DNA of 41,454 nt from Planctomycetaceae bacterium (GTDB taxonomy: Bacteria; Planctomycetota; Planctomycetia; Pirellulales; Lacipirellulaceae): assembly GCA_002702655.1 (NCBI GenBank), contig PABB01000014.1, positions 1 to 41,454 on the forward strand, in the 5' to 3' direction. The notes beneath the pieces were generated by a model. The model saw only the letters and a program-made list of their open reading frames with translations, ran no database searches and was not told the DNA's origin. The translations under genes and the position numbers were made by a program. How positions within the stretch are numbered: position 1 is the stretch's first letter; each line of letters starts with the position of its first letter. Shown here in pieces: positions 26,513 to 33,589 of this stretch.

Positions 26513-26815
26513 TACGGCGAAGCCGTTTCGTCACCGTAGCCCAGGGTTGGCGAATGCGAGCCCCGCGAGCGTTTGCCTACCCTGGGTTCGCGATCAAATC
26601 CATCCGTCGGCCGAGCCGAAGACGGTGATTTCCGACGGGGCATTGCCGAGGCCGAAGCCATGCCGCGGATCGATGCGGCCTCGGCAAGACGCCGATGGAT
26701 GCGACGCCGATTGCTCGGCCGCGGGGCTCGGCGCCGCGAACCCAGGGTAGCAGCATGCTCGCGACGCTCGCCTGGCTGCAACGCTGGGCTATGGTGATGA
26801 AACCGCTTCGCGGTA
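26513..26815. repeat. Large nested palindromic element
   Basis: Arms 26513-26592 and 26735-26815 are imperfect reverse complements: GTAGCCCAGGGTTGG pairs with CAACGCTGGGCTATG, and CTACCCTGGGTTCGCG pairs with CGCGAACCCAGGGTAG. Inside are two further pairs, CCATCCGTCGGC with GCCGATGGATGC and ATTGCCGAGGCC with GGCCTCGGCAAG. The ~300-bp unit could fold into one long branched structure. No ORF here is convincing. The following 26816-27060 also shows no gene, promoter or repeat I can support. Confidence 0.7.
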
Positions 26816-27060
26816 TCTGAAAAGACAGGCGCTCTGGCAAAGGCAAACCAGCCGCACCGGCATCGTCTGAAGCTGCTCAGGGGTTTCACGCCGGTGCGTC
26901 GAAAAACTGGTCTGAAAGTCGCTGAGTTGGGGCACACCAACGTTCGCTAGGGGGCTGCCGACAAGCCTCAGGACGGCTGAGTTCACGCGGCGGGCGCGTA
27001 ACGAGTCAATTCCGAGTCTGGCATCCCGCCCGCTCGCGTGGAACGCCTGGTTCTGCCCTA

Positions 27061-27540
27061 TCAATGGTTCGCCGGATCAATGTCCGAGTCGGACAACCAA
27101 AAACAGAAAACAAATCCGGTGTCGGGACAGAAGACAATCGTCGTGTGTACACAGTCTTCTATGCTCGTAGAACTCTGCATCCGGGCGGATTCAAGACTAG
27201 GAAAGCCAACGCCGTAGAGCTGACGAAACTTCGTTTCGTGGGGCCAATCCTGCCAATGGTCGATTTCAGTGATGTACATCGGCTGCGCGTTCTCGATGTC
27301 AACAAAGTGATACAGTTTGTCAGGGGGAACAGCAAATCCGAGGTAGAGCCCGCTGCCCTTGAGATGTTTGTAGTGATCTTTGCGTAGGTCACGTGCGTAG
27401 GTGGGTATCGGCCTGTCGAAGATTCTTTGGAAAGCCATGTCGATCGATGGACCGTGCCGTAAATCGTAGATGACCCACGACACGAAACCAACGACCGCAA
27501 CCATGACGACAAGCAGCAAGTGCCACCGACGCAGTGTCAT
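27061..27540 (-). CDS. Membrane-anchored hypothetical protein
   Basis: A 159-aa protein with one N-terminal membrane anchor ([20 protein letters not shown]), then a soluble part outside the cytoplasm ([35 protein letters not shown], ending [17 protein letters not shown]). I do not recognise a family. GGAGG lies 11 nt before ATG 27540; a GTG two codons earlier (27546) is also possible and is better spaced. Base composition is about 50% G+C, well below most of the window, like its neighbour at 27689. That suggests a separately acquired pair. Function unknown. Confidence 0.65.
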   Translation of the reverse strand: MTLRRWHLLLVVMVAVVGFVSWVIYDLRHGPSIDMAFQRIFDRPIPTYARDLRKDHYKHLKGSGLYLGFAVPPDKLYHFVDIENAQPMYITEIDHWQDWPHETKFRQLYGVGFPSLESARMQSSTSIEDCVHTTIVFCPDTGFVFCFWLSDSDIDPANH

Positions 27541-27688
27541 TTGCACTCAACCCTCCGGAGTGAATAGTTGTGACGACAGAACGGCAGCAATCACCCGGTC
27601 GCGACGAGAGATTCTCAATTGCCAAAACGCCCGACTTCGCGACCCGGGTGCATTGCGTGGTTCGCCGTGTTCTGCAATCGGACCAGGA

Positions 27689-28042
27689 TCAGTGCGCAGC
27701 TCGCCGAAAGATGTAGACGGGTGGATAGATAACCTTGGCCTCGCCCGGTCCGGTTATTGGAACATTTCGACCGCCTTCAACGGCAACCAACTCCCAGCCA
27801 TCAGCCGACAGTATGTTCAGACCAGCCTGAAGCGCATCAGTACTGTTGACAAGCAGCAACTTGTCCTTCTCGTGCCCGCCGAGTTCATCGATTTCATGAC
27901 GGAACATCGTCCGGTAAGTCGGCTTCGCGGTGACTGCAGCCCCGTCAACGTTTTCCTCCGCTGAACTTGAGAGAACTGAAATCCCCGATGTCATCAAAAC
28001 AAGAACCGCGACAAGAGGGAATAGTTGTGTACGTTTGGTCAT
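27689..28042 (-). CDS. Small secreted protein with DUF4177-like fold
   Basis: A 117-aa protein with a signal peptide (FPLVAVLVLMTSGISVL, then SSSAEE). The mature part resembles short DUF4177-like proteins: TYRTMFRHEIDEL, then DALQAGLNILSADGWELVAVEGG and a final YIFRR strand. ATG 28042 has AGAGGA 7 nt upstream, better than the upstream in-frame starts. It precedes the 27540 gene on the same strand by ~150 nt; an imperfect 13-bp inverted repeat (27592-27604 with 27637-27650) lies between them. It is low in G+C like that neighbour. Function unknown. Confidence 0.68.
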   Translation of the reverse strand: MTKRTQLFPLVAVLVLMTSGISVLSSSAEENVDGAAVTAKPTYRTMFRHEIDELGGHEKDKLLLVNSTDALQAGLNILSADGWELVAVEGGRNVPITGPGEAKVIYPPVYIFRRAAH

Positions 28043-28323
28043 GGCAGGTCCTCTAGTAGGTTGTTCGGCGAACTTGTCATTCGACACAAGAATGTGGATA
28101 AGTGGTCCCTCGATTGTAGTCGAACCGCAGTTTCCCTTGCCGCCGAACGTCTAACGGGCTGGCAACTCCTACTGCGATCTGACCGGCGTCCAACTAGCGT
28201 CGGTTGTCACAACTTCGCTCAGATTCGGGGCCCGCAAGGCCGCACCGGCTTCATAGTCCAGAGTATCAGCGTTGCGGGGCTTTCACCGGAACCGGGCCCC
28301 GAAGCGCCCGCCCCCCGTCACGC

Positions 28324-28983
28324 TCATTCGTTGGGTTCGCCGTACAGCAGGATCCGTCCGCAGTTGACGCACATTCGCGCCGCGACCTTGCCGGCCAGGT
28401 CGTACCGGCCCCGGAACCAGCTCCGCTCCGCATCGGCGGCGGCGTAGCTCAGTTCGTAGTGCGCGTTGCCTTCGCCCGCGCGCTCGATCAACCTAATCGG
28501 CTGCAACCGCCCCTCGCAATCGGGACACACGGTGCGCGCACTGCGTGATCCGGTCGTCACGCGCGGCGCTGCCGAGAACCCCGCCTCCTCGGCGTGCCGC
28601 TCGGCGACTTCCTCCAGTGCCAGTTCGTCAGCCGTTTTGAAGTCGGGATCCGGCGTACCGTCGCGACTGGTCCCGCAGTTCCAACAGCGGTCGAACATCC
28701 GCTCGATCGTCTCGCGACAGGCGGGGCACGCCCAGCCGTCGGCAGCGGGGGCTTCGAGGGAAGCCGACTCGCCAGGCATCCCGGCAACTTCTTCCTTGGC
28801 GGCGGCTTCCTCGGCGGTTTGGCTGCTCTGCGGCTGGAGAGGTTCGTCGCCGTCGGCCGGGTCGGCGTCACTCGGTTCGTCGGGCGTCTGGCCCGCCGGC
28901 GGGCTCTCGACAATCGCGCCGCAGACGCGGCAGATCTTGGCCCCGTCGCGGACTTCGCTGCTGCATTTCTGACAAACTCGCAT
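28324..28983 (-). CDS. Zinc-ribbon protein with three Cys pairs
   Basis: A 219-aa cytoplasmic-looking protein. Zinc-ribbon Cys motifs occur in three places: CQKC...CRVC (residues 4-21), CPAC...CWNC (~85-103) and CPDC...CVNC (~153-208). The linker between the first two is acidic and Gln/Ala-rich, probably disordered. The last ribbon is split by a ~50-residue insert (YELSYAAADAERSWFRGRYD). ATG 28983 has GGAG 7 nt upstream. The role cannot be told from sequence; nucleic-acid or protein binding is the usual use of such ribbons. No clear link to the pectin genes. Confidence 0.8.
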   Translation of the reverse strand: MRVCQKCSSEVRDGAKICRVCGAIVESPPAGQTPDEPSDADPADGDEPLQPQSSQTAEEAAAKEEVAGMPGESASLEAPAADGWACPACRETIERMFDRCWNCGTSRDGTPDPDFKTADELALEEVAERHAEEAGFSAAPRVTTGSRSARTVCPDCEGRLQPIRLIERAGEGNAHYELSYAAADAERSWFRGRYDLAGKVAARMCVNCGRILLYGEPNE

Positions 28984-29066
28984 CGGCTATCTCCGACGCC
29001 GGTGTGTTGCGACGCACTCGCAGGTGCGTTGGCTATTGCTCAAGCCGATCGCTTCGCGGAGCCAAT

Positions 29067-29181
29067 GGGTCCCCCAGGTTTTCAAACCTGGGCGGCGCAG
29101 CCGCAAGAGGCGTCGGGCGTAGGCTCGTTGCGACGCCTCTCGTCGCCTACGGCGACCCAGCTTCGAGAAGCTGGGCTACCC
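29067..29181. repeat. REP-like palindromic repeat, copy 2
   Basis: The full version of the 26287 repeat, ~115 bp. It starts GGGTCCCCCAGGTT and ends GCTACCC. Three hairpins can be drawn: CCCAGGTTTTCAAACCTGGG, a long central GCCGCAAGAGGCGTCG/CGACGCCTCTCGTCGC stem, and CCCAGCTTCGAGAAGCTGGG. The near-complementary ends make a cloverleaf-like figure. It abuts the stop codon of the 29182-30906 gene. Confidence 0.78.
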
Positions 29182-30906
29182 CTAATTTACGGTTTGGACG
29201 ACCAACACCCAATCCGTCTCGCGCGACGGCGGGGTGAAGGACTGCCCCGTCGTGCCGTTGCGGCGCTCGTCCGGCTCGACGGCGTCGGCGGCGGCTGGGG
29301 CGTCGACCGTGAGCTTACCGTGGCTGTTCGCCGCCGGCTCGCCCGTCTTGGCGTCAATCCACTTCGACTTGTACGTCCCCGGCGGCAGGTGCAGGTTGAA
29401 CGGCTCGCCGTGCGCCGCGAAGACCAGGTACTGCTGGCCGACCTCCGCCAGGCACCACGCGCGGTACGGGTCGTGCCGAGTGAGCAGGTGGTCGCTGGGG
29501 ACCATGCTGGCGAAGTCGACTTCGCTGGACATCACGTCGAACAGAATGTCGATGTACGCGGCGGCGGTCGTGTACGGGTTATCGTCGCCGTGAAACGGAA
29601 GGCCCTCGGGGCCGAACGCGGTCATGCCGTATTCTTTGGCGTGGCCGTTCCAACAGAACGAGCTGGCCGCGGTCACGCAGCCCCACGCGGCCTGCCGCAG
29701 GTCGTCCTGCGTGGCGCCGGTCCGCTCGGACCAGTAGCGCCGCCACAGGCCGTTGCCCTCGCTCATGAACACCGGCTTGCCGGGCACGTAAGCGACCAGG
29801 CACGCCATGTGGTGCGTCCAGGCCGTTTTGTGGTAGTTGCGATCGATCGGCTTTTGGGGCGCGGCGATGCGGTGATTCTCGATCGCGGCAAACGTGTACG
29901 GCTGGCGCTGGTACTCGTTGTCTCGCGGGTGCTCGTCCTGGTACGTGCGCAGGTGATTGAACACGTCGTACCGCGCGAGCCGTTGGGCCAGCCCCAGTTC
30001 GTGACTTTCGCGCGGGCCCGGGTCCTCCCACACGAAGTTCCACCCGGCAATGTTCGCATGCGGGGCCAAGCGGGCGACGACGTACTCCACGAACCGGTCC
30101 TTCTGCTCTTCGTTCATCGCGTCCCACGAGGGGCCGTCGTTCTTGCGGCCTTCGAATCCCAGAAACAGGTGCACACCCACGTCGCGGTCGTTAAGCCACG
30201 CCAGGTGCCGCTCCATCAACTGCCACGCGTGCAGGTTCATGGAGCTGGGATCGCCCTCTTCGTACAGCGCCAGATCGGTGGTCGAGGGCGCCGGGCCGTC
30301 CTCGTAGTACTGGCCAAAGCAGCACAGCGACAGCAGCCAGTTGACCTGCAGGTGGTTGTACCCGCGGTCGATCAGCGGCTGGTACACGTTTGTGGTCACC
30401 CAATCGAACGGCTGCGCGATCGAGCCGTGGCCCGTTTCGTAGTAGGACTTCAGCAGCACCGGCTGCGTGCCGTTGTAGGCGAACCAGTGCGGGTTCTGCT
30501 CGTAGGCGCGCAAGACGCCCTTGCCAGCGTTCTCTTCGGTGCAGTTGAAACTCCCCGCGCCGCCCGGCGTGCCGTCGCTCCACGCGTACTGGTAACTCCA
30601 CTCGCCCAGTTCGTCGGGCATGAACCGCAGCTTCCAGACATTGCCGTCGGTGCGATCGCCCCCGCCGGCGCCGTCGCCGTCGAAGAAGCCGGCCAGCTCG
30701 ATCGTGCGCCCGCTGGGAGCTGTGTAAGTGGCCCGCAACTGCACGTCGGCGAACTTGTCAGCGTACGGCTTGTCGTTGTGCACGACCGCTTCAAACACGC
30801 GGTACTGGCCAACCGCCTCCGGCGCCGCCGCGTGAGCGTTGCCGTCGCCGACTGCCAACGCCCAACCTGCTAGACCGACGACCGCGACCGCTCGCACCAA
30901 TGACAT
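29182..30906 (-). CDS. Secreted DUF5060 / apiosidase-like glycoside hydrolase
   Basis: A 574-aa exported protein. The signal peptide is SLVRAVAVVGLAGWALAVG, ending NAHAA. Next is a DUF5060-type domain (YRVFEAVVHNDKPYADKF, ELAGFFDGDG, WKLRFMPDELGEWSYQYAW, GVLRAYEQNPHWFAYNGTQP). A TIM-barrel region follows with likely acid/base Glu in WNFVWEDPGPRE and nucleophile Glu in PVFMSEGNGLWRR. The C terminus (YKSKWIDAKTGEP...FTPPSRETDWVLVVQ) matches the 'putative collagen-binding' domain found after apiosidase-like (GH140/DUF4038) barrels. GH140 removes apiose from rhamnogalacturonan II. That fits the isomerase, kinase and transketolase set upstream, but the substrate is inference. ATG 30906 starts the signal peptide; the open frame extends further back. 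Confidence 0.8.
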   Translation of the reverse strand: MSLVRAVAVVGLAGWALAVGDGNAHAAAPEAVGQYRVFEAVVHNDKPYADKFADVQLRATYTAPSGRTIELAGFFDGDGAGGGDRTDGNVWKLRFMPDELGEWSYQYAWSDGTPGGAGSFNCTEENAGKGVLRAYEQNPHWFAYNGTQPVLLKSYYETGHGSIAQPFDWVTTNVYQPLIDRGYNHLQVNWLLSLCCFGQYYEDGPAPSTTDLALYEEGDPSSMNLHAWQLMERHLAWLNDRDVGVHLFLGFEGRKNDGPSWDAMNEEQKDRFVEYVVARLAPHANIAGWNFVWEDPGPRESHELGLAQRLARYDVFNHLRTYQDEHPRDNEYQRQPYTFAAIENHRIAAPQKPIDRNYHKTAWTHHMACLVAYVPGKPVFMSEGNGLWRRYWSERTGATQDDLRQAAWGCVTAASSFCWNGHAKEYGMTAFGPEGLPFHGDDNPYTTAAAYIDILFDVMSSEVDFASMVPSDHLLTRHDPYRAWCLAEVGQQYLVFAAHGEPFNLHLPPGTYKSKWIDAKTGEPAANSHGKLTVDAPAAADAVEPDERRNGTTGQSFTPPSRETDWVLVVQTVN

Positions 30907-31118
30907 CACCCACACCACGTGTTGCAGACCAGGAAGAGGAACGCCGCTGACGGCTGAAAGACCCTCATTGTGGCCCGGGAACTGATCGCGAGCAAACCCT
31001 GATGCTCGTCTAATGGGCGACAATTAGTCCGCCATTCGAGTCTCGGCGAGACGATTGCAGCGGAGAGGCTGTGCCGATTCAAAATGACGGACGATCAGAC
31101 ACGGCGCGACGGCGCGAG

Positions 31119-33326
31119 CTACTCGTTGAGCGCCGATCCAATCAGCTCTTCCTGCCACTGCGTATCGGTGTCAGCCGCTTCGTCGACGGGCTGCCGCGTT
31201 GGCGCCTTCCCATCGACTGCAACCGCAACGGAATCTGCGTCAATGTCCTCGGCAGCGGCCGTCGGCGCGGGCTCGGCCCACAATTGCAGCACCTCCTCGG
31301 CCAACGGCGCGTCGACTGCAACGGCGTCCGGTTGCAGCCACTCGAGCGCCATCGCGGCATCAACGAGTTCGAGCGCGGGCGGCGCGGCCGTTGCGGCGAC
31401 CGCAGGCGTCGTCTGGCCGTAGGCCTGCGTCCACTGATCCAGGTCGCCCGCGTCGACATCGCCATCGCCGTCGCTATCACCGTCGCCCGGTTGGGCGCCG
31501 GCGATCATCCCCGCGCCGCGTTGCCAGGCCAGGAAATCGCTGCCGTTCACTGCCAAGTCGCCATTGAAGTCGGCGTTGGCGTGAACCACGATCGGCTCGA
31601 CGCTGTTGTTCAACTGCCTGGGGTCGTCGATGCGGCCCATGAACGCAATCGTGCCGGTGATGTTGTCGCGAATCATCAGGTGGAACGGGCGATTGAAAAA
31701 GAACTCCGGTTCGCCGCCACAGTTGTTGTGGACCCAGACGGCAAATCCCCACTCCTTACCGCCAACGAAATACGTGTGATGATCTGCAACGCGGAGATTG
31801 TAGACGCGTTCGTTCTGCTGAGTGAACTTCACGGCTTCGACCTCGGCCCAGTCGAACGCATTGGTCGACAATTTGTCGCCGGGGCGCAGATCGCCGGCCG
31901 CCGTCCAACCTTTGCCGTAGGCAAAGAACGGATGCGGTGCAGTCGTGCGGATGACCTGGCCGCGAACCGTGAGTTCCAAGATGTCCGCTCGGTTATGGTG
32001 GACCTTTTCAATTCGCTTTGGCTGCAACTCGCCCTCCAAATTGGACTCGTCGCGAGCGAGCACGAGATCGCCGGCTTGAAGCTCCTCGATAGGCTTGGAG
32101 CCGTCGGGGGTCACGACAGGCGTGCCCTTGGCGAAGCAGATGTAAAACTGAACTTCTGTAGCCGCGGTGGCCGTAGTGCCCTCTTCGTTGATCCTGAGCG
32201 TCGCCTTATGCCCCACTTTGCTAATGGCGATGTCGCCTGGAGTCATTCCCGAGAAATCGGCCGCGCCCAACTCAAACGCCGTGGGCATGCCGAGCCCCTT
32301 GAGCAGCGAGTTGAGGTTTGTCGCGACGGCCGTGTCGATTTTTGGCAGACTGATTAGAACGTCGTAGGCGTACGGGCCGCTGTCGAGCCAAGCGTCGATC
32401 TGCGAGAACACGGCAGGCGTCAGGCTGGTGTCGCCCGTGGTCGGCGGCAAGACCAGCACCATCGAGTAGTCGGCGTCATTGGCGCCGGAGTCAAACGGCA
32501 TTTCCAGCACGCCAAATCCATCGATCCAAGTGCTGGGCATAAAGGTTTCAGTGTACATCGTCGAGACCGAGATCGACCCGCCGCCAGGCAACGTGAAGGA
32601 ATCCTGGGCGGTATAATCACGGTCAAACGGCAGTTCCCAATAGCCATTGAAGTATGCGGCGTTGGTCAACACCATGACCGTTCCCCCGCCGAGTTCATCG
32701 ATGAGTGCGGGAATCTTGCCGTGTGTTTTTTGAGACACCCATTGGTTGATCGTCGCTTTCGCTTGTTCTGGATCGCCGTAGTTGAGGGTTTGCACGTGGC
32801 CGTCGTATTCCCCTTGCATGATGTCAAGGAATCCTTGCTCGACCGCCAAACTCGAGTCTGGCCAGATGGCGTTGGCAATCGACAGCTCATGAGACCCGAC
32901 CGTACCGTCTGTCGGCCACCAATCGGGCGGATCTCCAGGTAGCGGCCATGGCAGCGGGTCCGATGGCGCGACATAGGATTCGTTGTGCGCCTCAATCGAG
33001 GCAATCAACTCGCCAAACGACTCATGAATCCCCGGTTCGGCGCCCAGGTGCAGAACCTGCTCCATTTCGGCGGCGGTTTGGCCGGCGGCGCCGGCGTAGG
33101 CCATGGCCAGCGCAGTGGCGACGCTCAGCGGCGAAAAGAACAGGTTGCCCTCTTCGCGTTGCATCTGCTCGTACACGTCCATGGCGAACAGGTTCACGGC
33201 GTCCGACGCGCGGGTCGCGCTGAGCAGGCGGCGATCCTCCAGGTGCTCCACGGCAAGTCGCCGGGGCCGCGAGTCCGAGGACATTGGCGAGTGAGACCGC
33301 CGCGTCGCACGTGCTGCTGCCGCCAT
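31119..33326 (-). CDS. Serpin with a Hint (intein-like) domain inside its reactive-centre loop, plus dockerin
   Basis: A 735-aa protein starting at ATG 33326 (AAGGA 9 nt upstream; the frame is open further up). Order of parts: N-terminal planctomycete export motif RRLAVEHLEDRRLLSA (residues ~22-37). Serpin body from ~41 (VNLFAMDVYEQM, NLFFSPLSVATALAMAYAGA, MVLTNAAYFNGYWELPFD, YSMVLVLPP, ISLPKIDT, VGHKATLRINEEG). Serpin hinge EEGTTATAAT (381-390). Hint domain 397-535. Then the serpin C-terminal strand (NRPFHLMIRDNITGTIAFMG). A dockerin-like pair follows (~583-638) and an acidic Ala/Val-rich tail. Serpins trap serine or cysteine proteases when these cut the loop at P1-P1'. Here the loop is interrupted just before P1. 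Whether the domain splices out or only cleaves is unknown (see findings). A secreted, matrix-attached protease inhibitor is inferred. Confidence 0.88.
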   Translation of the reverse strand: MAAAARATRRSHSPMSSDSRPRRLAVEHLEDRRLLSATRASDAVNLFAMDVYEQMQREEGNLFFSPLSVATALAMAYAGAAGQTAAEMEQVLHLGAEPGIHESFGELIASIEAHNESYVAPSDPLPWPLPGDPPDWWPTDGTVGSHELSIANAIWPDSSLAVEQGFLDIMQGEYDGHVQTLNYGDPEQAKATINQWVSQKTHGKIPALIDELGGGTVMVLTNAAYFNGYWELPFDRDYTAQDSFTLPGGGSISVSTMYTETFMPSTWIDGFGVLEMPFDSGANDADYSMVLVLPPTTGDTSLTPAVFSQIDAWLDSGPYAYDVLISLPKIDTAVATNLNSLLKGLGMPTAFELGAADFSGMTPGDIAISKVGHKATLRINEEGTTATAATEVQFYICFAKGTPVVTPDGSKPIEELQAGDLVLARDESNLEGELQPKRIEKVHHNRADILELTVRGQVIRTTAPHPFFAYGKGWTAAGDLRPGDKLSTNAFDWAEVEAVKFTQQNERVYNLRVADHHTYFVGGKEWGFAVWVHNNCGGEPEFFFNRPFHLMIRDNITGTIAFMGRIDDPRQLNNSVEPIVVHANADFNGDLAVNGSDFLAWQRGAGMIAGAQPGDGDSDGDGDVDAGDLDQWTQAYGQTTPAVAATAAPPALELVDAAMALEWLQPDAVAVDAPLAEEVLQLWAEPAPTAAAEDIDADSVAVAVDGKAPTRQPVDEAADTDTQWQEELIGSALNE
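31722..32138 (-). other. Hint (mini-intein-like) domain inserted in the serpin loop
   Basis: 139 codons with no homing endonuclease. Intein blocks are visible: block A from Cys397 (CFAKGTPVVTPDGSKPIEEL, then GDLVLARDE), block B TxxH at 462-465 (TAPH in TTAPHPFFA), block F (VYNLRVADHHTYFVGG, 508-523) and block G VWVHNN (530-535) followed by Cys536. Style and end (HTYFVG...VHNNC) resemble the Hint domains of polymorphic toxins and bacterial intein-like proteins. These self-cleave before a C-terminal passenger. The passenger here is the serpin's last strand. Confidence 0.88.
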
Positions 33327-33589
33327 CGTGCCGTTCCTTCTGCAGATGATACCTGCCCTGACTGGGGCGAGACCGCCGCACAACGCACACGCGTGCGTCG
33401 CGCATTTGTTCATTGTCGACGCTTTCACGGCTGGTGCAAATCAAATTGGCGTGGAAGCTCGAATCGACGGCGGCAAACGACGGCGTCTCTCGGCAGCGCG
33501 CCAGGGGCGGCCAAGATCCGCGGCGCGCGCCATTCCGACCATGGATCGAGCGACTCTGGCACAAACTCACAGCGGCCGCGGCGGCGGGA

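Noticed and set aside
28128-28240. Possible integron attC site (TCTAAC / GTTAGAC word)
   Set aside because: Only one core-like word was found; the matching second core and the L boxes are missing.
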